Source: an uncultured Porphyromonadaceae bacterium
GTDB taxonomy: Bacteria > Bacteroidota > Bacteroidia > Bacteroidales > Muribaculaceae
DNA length: 5,269 nucleotides
Assembly (NCBI GenBank): GCA_947174155.1
Contig: CAMWHX010000080.1
Span: forward strand, 1-5,269
Direction: 5' to 3'
Shown: piece after piece, positions 1-5,269 of the stretch
How the letters are laid out: each line of letters starts with the position of its first letter
Numbering within the stretch: position 1 is the stretch's first letter
Translations under genes and position numbers: made by a program
Notes under the pieces: generated by a model
Seen by the model: only the letters and a program-made list of their open reading frames with translations
Databases searched by the model: none
Told to the model about the DNA's origin: nothing

Positions 1-116
1 TCGCGGATCTGCTCGGAGATGGGGTTGATCTCGTTGTTCAGTCGGTTCCAGAGGGGACGCACTGCGCGCTCGCTCTGGTCGCCGAATATCTTCTTAAGTA
101 TGTTGCTGAATCCCAT
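1..116 (-). CDS. secA: SecA preprotein translocase ATPase, N-terminus only (partial)
   Basis: The first 38 codons of a minus-strand gene are present; the rest lies beyond the left edge. The ATG is at 114-116 and the protein begins MGFSNILKKIFGDQSERAVR. That resembles the N-terminal helix of Bacteroidetes SecA proteins (MGF-, a short hydrophobic and basic helix, an IFG(N/D)xS turn, then an acidic/basic helix). SecA is the cytoplasmic motor that pushes unfolded preproteins through SecYEG. The Walker motifs would come later and cannot be seen, so the call rests only on this N-terminal resemblance. The gene has its own candidate promoter (168-199) and a leader of about 45 bases containing a GC-rich hairpin. 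Its product would export the signal-peptide-bearing products of the two genes upstream of it. Confidence 0.72.
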   Translation of the reverse strand, partial: MGFSNILKKIFGDQSERAVRPLWNRLNNEINPISEQIR

Positions 117-130
117 TTATATGGTCTTAA

Positions 131-150
131 TCGCCACCGCTGAGCGGCGA
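131..150 (-). promoter_or_regulatory. GC-rich hairpin in the secA leader
   Basis: On the minus strand this 20-base stretch (TCGCCGCT, loop CAGC, GGTGGCGA) can fold into an 8-bp stem with two G-U pairs. It lies between the predicted transcription start of secA and its ATG, ending about 14 bases before the start codon. No U-run follows it, so it does not look like a terminator. It could affect translation initiation or mRNA stability. The pairing can be seen in the sequence; the function is inference. Confidence 0.35.
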
Positions 151-167
151 CGGGTTGCTTTTGGGTG

Positions 168-199
168 CAAAGTTAGCATAAATTATTGACATGAGGAAA
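168..199 (-). promoter_or_regulatory. Candidate Bacteroidetes promoter for secA
   Basis: On the minus strand TAACTTTG (168-175) matches the Bacteroidetes -7 element TAnnTTTG. A near match to the -33 element TTTG, namely TTTC (196-199), lies 20 bases upstream. The predicted start is near 161-163, giving a leader of about 45 bases before the secA ATG. The -7 match is exact and the -33 match is imperfect. Confidence 0.6.
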
Positions 200-221
200 T
201 ATAGGAGGCACTAATACCTCC
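195..221 (-). terminator. Candidate weak terminator after the pseudo-phosphatase gene
   Basis: On the minus strand GGAGG (217-221) and CCTCC (204-208) form a stem, extendable by a T-G and an A-T pair to 7 bp with a 4-base TTAG loop. It is followed by TATATTTCC (195-203), only a modest U-rich tail. It lies about 66 bases past the stop of the preceding gene and just before the secA promoter, a sensible place to end the lnb operon. The weak U-tract keeps confidence moderate. Confidence 0.4.
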
Positions 222-222
222 C

Positions 223-272
223 GACACTACTGAAAGTCTCACCTTACCGGGCGAAACCGGGTCCGCAGTGTC
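223..272 (-). repeat. Imperfect inverted repeat in the intergenic region
   Basis: The arms 223-230 (GACACTAC on the plus strand) and 265-272 (GCAGTGTC) can pair over 8 bp with one G-U pair. They enclose 34 bases that include ACCGGG repeated directly 4 bases apart; the CCGG cores (247-250 and 257-260) can pair with each other. With the GGAGG/CCTCC hairpin next to it, most of the space between the pseudo-phosphatase gene and the secA promoter can fold. It may be a 3' UTR structure, part of a terminator, or a chance fold. Confidence 0.35.
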
Positions 273-287
273 ATCTTACACCCTCGG

Positions 288-1808
288 TCAGAGGCCGAGA
301 GGCGCCGTCGCGGCGCCGTTCGGGGCTCGTATACGGATTACGTTGGCCAGCGTCGGGGCAATGGCCGTGGCGTCCACGGGGACACCTATGCGCTTCGGCT
401 CAAGCTCGGGAGCCAGTATGAAGGCGGGGGTGCGGTAGCTTCCCAGTCTTACCGGCTGACGGTCTGCGGGGAAACGGGTATCATCGTTGACAGTCCAGCC
501 GGGCGTGAACTCCAAGCGTATGTCTCCGGCGGTGGAGGCGTCGGTCGCCAGACGCATTTTCGCCAGCGCCGGGGAACCTTGAGAGAGTATGTCGCTCAGG
601 GTGTAGACTCCTGCGACTCCGCTCATCCTGCTCAGGAAGTCACGTCCTTCGGCAGCAGCAGTTCCCGGGGCTACTCCCCGCTTCTCCAGCGTCTTGTGGT
701 CAAGATATATATAGCCGTCATGATAACCGTCTACGTATGTATCTCCCCCGTAGCGGGCGCTGTAATAAGCGTTGAGCAGGGATATGGCACGCTTCATCGA
801 GACCTCCCCCGTCGGTATGCGGAATCGCCCTTCGGGCATCGAGGTATCGTTGTAATATCCTGTCGAGGAGAGGAATATCACTGTCTGATCGAGCCCTACA
901 TACCGATCGATTGACTCGAACAGGCGTTCGAGCTGCGCATCGAGTCGGATGTATGAATCCTCCAGGTCAGTGCGTATGTCGGCCTTTGAGTCATAGGGCC
1001 ATGGAGCGGCCGTATAGCCGACGTTGAGCATATCCGTCGGAGACCCGTTGCGGGCGCCGAGCTTGATCTGCTTGAGATAGTCTATGGCTATGTCGGTGAC
1101 CTCATCATTGGCCAGCGGGGAGAGGGAATACATACGGTAGACCTCCCTGTCGGCACGCGGGAACTTATGATGTCCCCACTTCATGGTGTCAAGGCGAGCG
1201 CTAAGTGGGCGGTCGTAGTTACGACGCGTCATCAGACGCGGTACCTCCTTGAAGTATGTGGTGGTAGCCCACTTTCCGGTGTTGTCGTCAAGCCAGAAGG
1301 CTGACGTGCCGGCGTGGCCGGTCATTATGAGCGACTGGGCCGGGTCCGTAGCGATGCTGTACACCTGGGGGGCCCCGAGTCCGTCGATGACCAGTTCGTC
1401 GCTGATGGTCGAAAGGCGTAGCGAAGCCGGACTGTAAGTATCGGTCGTAAAGTTACCCATCACCCCCTGATCCGTCAATACGGCCTTCGGGGCGCGGGCC
1501 AGAGGATCATATATGGTAGCCGAGGGAACACCGTTGACCGAAGGATAGGCACCGGTGTAGAGCATGGCCGTGGCAGAGGCCTTGTCGAGTCCGTCGACAT
1601 TAAAGTCGATATCCTCGAGCATCACTCCCTTATCCATCAAGCGCTTGAATCCATCTTCGCCAAACTTGTCGCGAAGATGCTCCAGATAATCCGTGCGGAG
1701 TTGGTCTACGACAATCCCCACCACGAGGCGAGGCTTCGCAGCGTGGGCCTGGGTGACAGTGGTGATTGTCACCAGACCGCAGATGACGGATATCAGAAGA
1801 CGATTCAT
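288..1808 (-). CDS. Exported alkaline phosphatase superfamily protein (PafA/NPP-like), probable pseudoenzyme
   Basis: This 506-residue protein has a signal peptide (about 1-23, hydrophobic core then AHA-A), so it should be periplasmic or exported. Residues 27-60 (PRLVVGIVVDQLRTDYL, then GEDGFKRLMDKG), LYTGAYPSVNG (83-93), GHAGTSAFW (164-172), DSYIRLDAQLERL (284-296) and DATAIAPTLANV (479-490) follow the PafA-type phosphatase / nucleotide pyrophosphatase fold. Yet the catalytic set appears lost. D35 of the VVDQ metal motif remains. The nucleophile Thr region reads DKASATAML, the DYxGHxxGP metal motif reads YTAAPWPYD (265-273), the usual ADHG reads SSTG (314-317), the late metal His is replaced in RLGSYRTP, and the PafA Lys/Arg pair is absent. 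Length is close to normal and the frame is intact, so it is not a decayed gene. I expect a structural, binding or scaffold role. No promoter is seen in the 45 bases before its ATG, so it is probably cotranscribed with lnb. A GC-rich hairpin (GGCGCC arms, 301-317) lies in its last codons. A phosphatase with an unusual active site is the alternative. Confidence 0.85.
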   Translation of the reverse strand: MNRLLISVICGLVTITTVTQAHAAKPRLVVGIVVDQLRTDYLEHLRDKFGEDGFKRLMDKGVMLEDIDFNVDGLDKASATAMLYTGAYPSVNGVPSATIYDPLARAPKAVLTDQGVMGNFTTDTYSPASLRLSTISDELVIDGLGAPQVYSIATDPAQSLIMTGHAGTSAFWLDDNTGKWATTTYFKEVPRLMTRRNYDRPLSARLDTMKWGHHKFPRADREVYRMYSLSPLANDEVTDIAIDYLKQIKLGARNGSPTDMLNVGYTAAPWPYDSKADIRTDLEDSYIRLDAQLERLFESIDRYVGLDQTVIFLSSTGYYNDTSMPEGRFRIPTGEVSMKRAISLLNAYYSARYGGDTYVDGYHDGYIYLDHKTLEKRGVAPGTAAAEGRDFLSRMSGVAGVYTLSDILSQGSPALAKMRLATDASTAGDIRLEFTPGWTVNDDTRFPADRQPVRLGSYRTPAFILAPELEPKRIGVPVDATAIAPTLANVIRIRAPNGAATAPLGL

Positions 1809-1853
1809 AACGGTATCTTAGAGAGTAAACTCCATTTATCCCCTTTTATTGTG

Positions 1854-3029
1854 TCAGACCTGCTTATTATCATCTCTCCCCACCACATGGGTATACGTAG
1901 CGCCCAACATGGCGGTAGCTCCCATCAGGATGAGGACAGCGGGGGAGGTGCTCTGCGTAACCAGTGGCCACGCTATGAGGAGACCACCGACAATCACAAA
2001 GTTATACCAAGCCACAAGGATAGCAGCCATGCGTGTTCGCCCGGGCCACACACAGACGGCTCCGATGAATTGCAACGGATTGAGCCATATGAGGAGTAGG
2101 TTGGGAGATGTGGCTTCGTGAGAGGAGACAAAGACGAGGAAGGCTATGAGACATCCGGCGAGTCCAAGCAGAGTGTACCACACGCAGTAGACCCACCTCG
2201 TCAGGCGCTTGCGTATGACATCATAAACACACACTCCTCCGAGCAGAATGAGGACCGGGATGCTGACGGCGGTCGGGGTCTCCCACCACGGTGTCGGGGG
2301 GAGTATGGCACTATTGGTGCCCTCAACGAGAATCCGGGTCTCACGCACCAACGGTCGTCCGTCGGGTCGCCGCGCCTCGTGGAGGGCCTTTTCGAAGACC
2401 GTAGGGGCAAACATCTCCTCGCGAGCCGACACGGGGCGGTCGATACCGCTGCCGAGGGCAAGGTCGATACCAAACTGATACCAGGGGTAGTTGCGGTGAT
2501 GAGCCCGCATTGACCGGCGGAAGGTACCGTAACGGACTGTGTCGGCATACTGAGCGGGCGCGCCGAGAGCGTCATCTATACGGTCGCGCACTCTGGTGGC
2601 ACAGTTGTCGAGCACATAGTTATAGCGGTATACACGATTGGCCGGGAGGGACTCCCTCTGTAACAGCTTGTGTAGCTTCGCAGCCTCCTCGGGAGTCAGG
2701 TTTAGGGTCTGCTCCGTGACCTTTGAACCGCGAGAGATATACTCGGGCAGAAACCACTCAAAGGGGTATCCGGCTACCATATAGTCTGTCTCCCCCTTGA
2801 CGAAGCGATAGACGAAATTAGGCTGCCTGAAGTCATACAGACCGTAATTCCATATGGAGTCAAGTCCGGGACCCTGAACCCGTATGGCGGTGTGACCGAC
2901 CAGCTCGTATATCTCCGGGCCCGGCGAACAGGTGACGACGCTCACCCGCAAGGAATCGCTCTGTGCTCGCACTGACACTGCTATTATAAATAACAGCAGT
3001 GTTGTCAAATTCCATCTTAAAGTATTCAC
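1854..3029 (-). CDS. lnb: Lnb-like lipoprotein N-acyltransferase (DUF4105 domain plus membrane domain)
   Basis: This 391-residue protein starts with a signal peptide or first membrane anchor (1-22, ending SVRA-Q). The N-terminal domain (about 27-240) shows the DUF4105/Lnb pattern: YELVGHTAIRV with H46, then RYNYVLDNCATRVRD with N137, N142 and C143. These fit a papain-like Cys/His site facing the periplasm. Hydrophobic segments follow at about 253-271, 280-301, 308-327, 334-355 and 362-382, giving five probable spans. Family knowledge: in Bacteroides this type of protein adds the third acyl chain to the N-terminal Cys of lipoproteins in place of Lnt. The start is GTG (3027-3029), overlapping the hicB TGA by four bases (GTGA). 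The frame is closed by a stop eight codons upstream and the next ATG is deep in the domain, so GTG is the best start; it fits the signal peptide. No promoter of its own is visible. Other DUF4105 functions cannot be excluded. Confidence 0.85.
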   Translation of the reverse strand: MNTLRWNLTTLLLFIIAVSVRAQSDSLRVSVVTCSPGPEIYELVGHTAIRVQGPGLDSIWNYGLYDFRQPNFVYRFVKGETDYMVAGYPFEWFLPEYISRGSKVTEQTLNLTPEEAAKLHKLLQRESLPANRVYRYNYVLDNCATRVRDRIDDALGAPAQYADTVRYGTFRRSMRAHHRNYPWYQFGIDLALGSGIDRPVSAREEMFAPTVFEKALHEARRPDGRPLVRETRILVEGTNSAILPPTPWWETPTAVSIPVLILLGGVCVYDVIRKRLTRWVYCVWYTLLGLAGCLIAFLVFVSSHEATSPNLLLIWLNPLQFIGAVCVWPGRTRMAAILVAWYNFVIVGGLLIAWPLVTQSTSPAVLILMGATAMLGATYTHVVGRDDNKQV

Positions 3030-3433
3030 AATAAAGACACCTGGCTCAATTCACGCCCTATGGATTTTAACCCGTTTTGAATCTTCGCAGTGGTTTTAAG
3101 CGAGGGTTTACGATACCCCGTCGCATACTGTGAGAGTTGTCCCGCGGAAATACCTGTAACCCTTGATAGTCCTTTAAACGAAATCAGGCCACTGTAAAAT
3201 GAGAGAAAAGATGGAACATCATAAACAAAAGTGAAATTAGCTTCCACAAATTGTTTTCCTTTCCTATTGTAACTTTCTCTCATGGCGTTGTACGTACTGT
3301 TCCAATCATCCATAGCCTCTTTTACTGTCTTGCCCTCCCCTACCAGACCATAATTGATAGGGGCCTTCTCATCCACATAAATCGAATATGATCCATCCTT
3401 CTCTCTGGAAACGTATGCTTTTACATCTATCAT
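3026..3433 (-). CDS. hicB: HicB-type antitoxin with C-terminal HTH
   Basis: This 135-residue protein has two parts. Residues 1-70 (EKDGSYSIYVDE, YGLVGEGKTVKEAMDDW) form the HicB partial RNase-H fold that binds and blocks the toxin. Residues 84-130 (LISFKGLSRVTGISAGQLSQYATG as core, then RKPSLKTTAKIQNGLKSIG) form an XRE-like helix-turn-helix, as in HicB antitoxins that repress their own operon. The ending ELSQVSLL looks natural, so the protein is full length. It follows hicA after 19 AT-rich bases, and its TGA shares four bases with the lnb GTG start. It should bind the inverted repeat at 3670-3687 in the hicA promoter. Base composition is clearly more AT-rich than asnS, lnb or the phosphatase-like gene, which suggests acquisition. 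Confidence 0.88.
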   Translation of the reverse strand: MIDVKAYVSREKDGSYSIYVDEKAPINYGLVGEGKTVKEAMDDWNSTYNAMRESYNRKGKQFVEANFTFVYDVPSFLSFYSGLISFKGLSRVTGISAGQLSQYATGYRKPSLKTTAKIQNGLKSIGRELSQVSLL

Positions 3434-3452
3434 TTTTTTACATTTTATTTCA

Positions 3453-3641
3453 TTACTTTATGCCGGACGCCTTCATGATATTTCGCAAGGTACCTGATGC
3501 GACCTCCTCTTTACCATGTGCTCCCGTGGTAAAATATTGATCTGTAAGAGGGCTATACCATTCCGGATGACCGTTACGCGTCTCACCCGTCTGATAACAG
3601 CCGGCTTTCTTCAACTTTCGATGCAATTCATTATATTTCAT
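3453..3641 (-). CDS. hicA: HicA-type mRNA interferase toxin
   Basis: This 62-residue basic protein matches the size and layout of HicA toxins, small dsRBD-like ribonucleases that cleave mRNA. It opens with MKYNELHRKLKKAGCY, typical of the first helix. Next comes GHPEWYSP (24-31), which takes the place of the usual GSHH/GHxxWYxP strand, with H25 the likely catalytic His. HGKEEVASGTLRNIMKASGI (42-61) is the classic C-terminal helix with a conserved GTL. The ATG at 3639-3641 is only about 12-15 bases after the predicted transcription start. It is the first gene of a hicA-hicB pair; toxin before antitoxin is the usual hic order. The His context differs from the E. coli type, so activity is likely but not assured. 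Confidence 0.87.
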   Translation of the reverse strand: MKYNELHRKLKKAGCYQTGETRNGHPEWYSPLTDQYFTTGAHGKEEVASGTLRNIMKASGIK

Positions 3642-3659
3642 TATCTGCTTTTAGGCTTA

Positions 3660-3690
3660 CAAAGATAATGCTATTTTTTTTAATAGCAAA
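3660..3690 (-). promoter_or_regulatory. Bacteroidetes-type promoter for hicAB (and probably lnb)
   Basis: On the minus strand TTTG (3687-3690), 19 bases, then TATCTTTG (3660-3667) match the Bacteroidetes consensus TTTG-N19-TAnnTTTG exactly. The predicted start is about 12-15 bases before the hicA ATG. It sits just downstream of the asnS terminator. A minus-strand search of 3026-3660 by eye found no other TAnnTTTG, so this is the nearest recognisable promoter for hicA, hicB, lnb and the following gene. Confidence 0.8.
3670..3687. promoter_or_regulatory. Inverted repeat between promoter elements, probable HicB operator
   Basis: GCTATT (3670-3675), six bases, AATAGC (3682-3687) form a perfect 6-bp inverted repeat. 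It fills most of the spacer between the -33 and -7 elements of the hicA promoter and touches the -33 TTTG. A dimeric HTH protein bound here would block RNA polymerase, so this is the natural operator for HicB autoregulation. The repeat and its place are seen directly; binding is inferred. Confidence 0.6.
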
Positions 3691-3700
3691 ATATGAGAAC

Positions 3701-3729
3701 AAAAAAGCTGCTTCACATACGGAAGCAGC
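3701..3729 (-). terminator. Intrinsic terminator of asnS
   Basis: On the minus strand GCTGCTTC, a 7-base loop CGTATGT, and GAAGCAGC form a perfect 8-bp stem followed at once by six T residues (3706-3701). It lies about 28 bases past the asnS stop codon. The plus-strand copy is followed by CTTCTTTTCT, so it may also stop transcription from the other side. It separates asnS from the hicAB promoter. Confidence 0.9.
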
Positions 3730-3757
3730 CTTCTTTTCTGGGGTAAATGTCTTATGA

Positions 3758-5161
3758 TCAATATTCACAGTTGCCCGGATAGCGGGGGAAGGGGATGACG
3801 TCGCGGATGTTCTGCATACCGGTGACGAAGAGGAGCAGACGCTCGAATCCCAGTCCGAAGCCGGAGTGAGGCACGGTGCCGTAGCGACGGGTGTCGAGAT
3901 ACCAGTCCATACCGGTCAGGCCGAGCTCGTCGATACGGTTTTTCAGTTTGTCGTAGTCCTCCTCACGCTGTGAACCACCGATGATCTCGCCGATCTTGGG
4001 GAAGAGGACGTCCATCGCCTTGACGGTCTTTCCGTCGTCGTTGAGCTTCATATAGAAAGCCTTGATCTCCTTGGGATAGTCGGTCAGGATGACAGGCTTG
4101 TGGAAGTGCTCCTCGACGAGATAACGCTCATGCTCGGAGGCGAGGTCCACGCCCCAATAGACGGGAAACTCAAACTTCTTGCCATTCTTGACAGCCTCCT
4201 CCAGGATACGGATACCCTCTGTGTAGGGGAGACGCACGAAGTCATTGTCTACCACGAAACGCAGACGCTCGATCAGCTCATGGTCGAAGTGCTCCTGAAG
4301 GAATTCCAGGTCATCCATACAGTTGTCAAGGGCGTAGCGGATGCAGTACTTGATAAACTCTTCGGCAAGATCCATGTTGTCGGCGATCTCGTAGAAGGCC
4401 ATCTCCGGCTCGATCATCCAGAATTCCGAGAGGTGACGCGGAGTGTTGGAGTTTTCGGCGCGGAATGTAGGTCCGAAAGTGTAGATGCAACCCAGTGCAG
4501 TGGCACCGAGCTCACCTTCGAGCTGACCGCTCACAGTCAGACAGGCCTGCTTGCCGAAGAAGTCCTTGCTGAAATCCACCTTTCCATCCTCAGTGCGGGG
4601 AAGGTCGTTGAGGTCAAGAGTAGTGGCGGCGAACTGCGCCCCGGCTCCCTCGCAGTCACTGGCTGTGATCAGGGGAGTGTGAAAGTAGTAGAAGCCTTTG
4701 TCGTTGAAGAATTTGTGAATGGCATAGGCCATGGCGTGGCGAAGGCGGAAGACGGCCCCGAAGGTATTGGTACGGGGGCGCAGATGAGCCTTCTCGCGCA
4801 GGAACTCCAGGGTATGCCCCTTTTTCTGGAGGGGATAGTCGGCGCCTGCAGTGCCGTAGATTTCCAGCTCCTCTGCCTGCACCTCAACACTCTGTCCCTT
4901 ACCCTGTGAGGCCACAAGAAGCCCCTGCACATGGATTGAGCTGCCGGTGCCGACACGCTTCAAGTCCTCTTCGGAAAACTTCGACAGGTCGAAGACAATC
5001 TGAAGATTCTTGATGGTGGAGCCATCGTTGAGGGCCACAAACTGCACGTTCTTGTTGCCTCGGCGAGTGCGCACCCACCCCTTGACGTCGACTTCGGTGC
5101 CGACATACTTATCGGGGTCTGCCATCAGTTGTGCCACAGTGGCACGTCTTATATCTTTCAT
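3758..5161 (-). CDS. asnS: Asparaginyl-tRNA synthetase
   Basis: This complete 467-residue class IIb synthetase charges tRNA-Asn with asparagine using ATP in the cytoplasm. Residues about 22-103 form the OB-fold anticodon-binding domain ([25 protein letters not shown] spans its start). Motif 1 is around 139-165. Motif 2 contains [20 protein letters not shown] (233-252), typical of AsnRS. Motif 3 is [20 protein letters not shown] (434-453), carrying the ATP-binding arginine, and the end is [11 protein letters not shown] loop around 180-205 is the usual insertion of bacterial AsnRS. The length is that of the family. The ATG lies 23 bases after the upstream gene's stop with no clear promoter between, so the two are probably cotranscribed. 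A strong terminator follows. AspRS is ruled out by the short length and motif 2. Confidence 0.98.
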   Translation of the reverse strand: MKDIRRATVAQLMADPDKYVGTEVDVKGWVRTRRGNKNVQFVALNDGSTIKNLQIVFDLSKFSEEDLKRVGTGSSIHVQGLLVASQGKGQSVEVQAEELEIYGTAGADYPLQKKGHTLEFLREKAHLRPRTNTFGAVFRLRHAMAYAIHKFFNDKGFYYFHTPLITASDCEGAGAQFAATTLDLNDLPRTEDGKVDFSKDFFGKQACLTVSGQLEGELGATALGCIYTFGPTFRAENSNTPRHLSEFWMIEPEMAFYEIADNMDLAEEFIKYCIRYALDNCMDDLEFLQEHFDHELIERLRFVVDNDFVRLPYTEGIRILEEAVKNGKKFEFPVYWGVDLASEHERYLVEEHFHKPVILTDYPKEIKAFYMKLNDDGKTVKAMDVLFPKIGEIIGGSQREEDYDKLKNRIDELGLTGMDWYLDTRRYGTVPHSGFGLGFERLLLFVTGMQNIRDVIPFPRYPGNCEY

Positions 5162-5184
5162 TATAAATAGTGATATATACGGTT

Positions 5185-5269
5185 TTACTCAAAAGAACCC
5201 ATGCGCAGGAAGTTGACCTCCTCCTGAGTGAGGTAGCGCCAGCGTCCGCGCGGGAGGTTTTTCTTGGTC
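5185..5269 (-). CDS. Probable rRNA pseudouridine synthase (RsuA/RluB type), C-terminus only
   Basis: The last 27 codons and the TAA of a gene entering from the right edge are present. The reading frame begins at the second base of the edge codon. The residues [20 protein letters not shown], followed by LRMGSFE, match the C-terminal pattern of RsuA/RluB/RluF-type pseudouridine synthases: a Leu-Pro-x-Gly-x-Trp-Arg turn, then a Leu-Thr-x-x-Glu helix. These modify a uridine in ribosomal RNA. The catalytic Asp domain is outside the window. The call rests on a short tail, and specificity (16S or 23S) cannot be told. Placement just before asnS would make a translation-related transcription unit. Confidence 0.6.
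   Translation of the reverse strand, partial: TKKNLPRGRWRYLTQEEVNFLRMGSFE

Noticed and set aside
239..274. 11-codon minus-strand frame (MTLRTRFRPVR) before secA as a SecM-like leader peptide
   Set aside because: It lies upstream of the predicted secA promoter, is very short, and has no signal or arrest-like sequence.
579..914. Plus-strand open frame opposite the phosphatase-like gene
   Set aside because: The minus-strand gene there has clear family motifs; the plus frame has no plausible product.
288..1808. Calling the phosphatase-like gene a pseudogene
   Set aside because: The frame is intact, the signal peptide and fold motifs are kept, and the losses are point replacements at active-site positions rather than decay.
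1809..1853. A separate promoter for the phosphatase-like gene
   Set aside because: No TAnnTTTG is present on the minus strand in this 45-base gap, so cotranscription with lnb is simpler.
2118..2575. Overlapping open frames on both strands inside the lnb region
   Set aside because: They lie within the lnb membrane and periplasmic domain codons, have Arg/Ser/Pro-rich products typical of shadow frames, and lack any start context.
4100..4909. Long plus-strand open frame (269 codons) opposite asnS
   Set aside because: It is antisense to the strongly conserved asnS coding sequence, shows no recognisable domain, and arises from the codon bias of the opposite strand.
5162..5184. AT-rich 23-base gap before asnS as a promoter
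   Set aside because: It is AT-rich but has no TAnnTTTG and is too short to hold a full promoter; read-through from the upstream gene is more likely.
1..5269. CRISPR arrays, tRNA or rRNA genes, insertion sequences
   Set aside because: No regularly spaced repeats, no tRNA-like T-loop or cloverleaf, and no transposase-like frame were seen.

Overview
The window looks like a chromosomal fragment of a gut-type Bacteroidales bacterium, perhaps a Muribaculaceae relative. Three things suggest this: two upstream regions fit the Bacteroidetes primary-sigma promoter (TTTG, about 19-20 bases, TAnnTTTG); there are no clear Shine-Dalgarno sequences; and the gene set is typical of the order (Lnb-type DUF4105 protein, Bacteroidetes-style SecA N-terminus, HicB with a C-terminal HTH). 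Every gene I can support is on the minus strand, so transcription runs from right to left.

In transcription order, the window opens with the last 27 codons of a probable rRNA pseudouridine synthase (5185-5269). After 23 bases comes a complete asparaginyl-tRNA synthetase gene, asnS (3758-5161), closed by a strong intrinsic terminator (3701-3729). A well-formed promoter (3660-3690) then drives a compact hicA-hicB toxin-antitoxin pair (3453-3641 and 3026-3433), visibly richer in A+T than its neighbours. An inverted repeat lying exactly between the two promoter elements is a good candidate for the HicB operator.

The hicB stop codon overlaps, by four bases (GTGA), the GTG start of a complete lnb-like gene (1854-3029). 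Lnb is the Bacteroides-type lipoprotein N-acyltransferase: a periplasmic papain-like domain followed by about five membrane spans. It is followed after 45 bases by an exported member of the PafA/nucleotide-pyrophosphatase branch of the alkaline phosphatase superfamily (288-1808), which has lost almost all the expected metal and nucleophile residues and is probably a pseudoenzyme. A 171-base structured intergenic region carries hairpins and a second promoter, which leads into the first 38 codons of a probable secA (1-116).

The notable point is the wiring. asnS is terminated upstream, and I see no other promoter of the recognised type before lnb. As drawn, lnb (lipoprotein maturation) and its pseudo-phosphatase neighbour would depend on the autoregulated hicAB promoter, with lnb translation coupled to the antitoxin gene. 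Together with secA, the left half of the window is a small cell-envelope and export neighbourhood into which a toxin-antitoxin module seems to have been placed.
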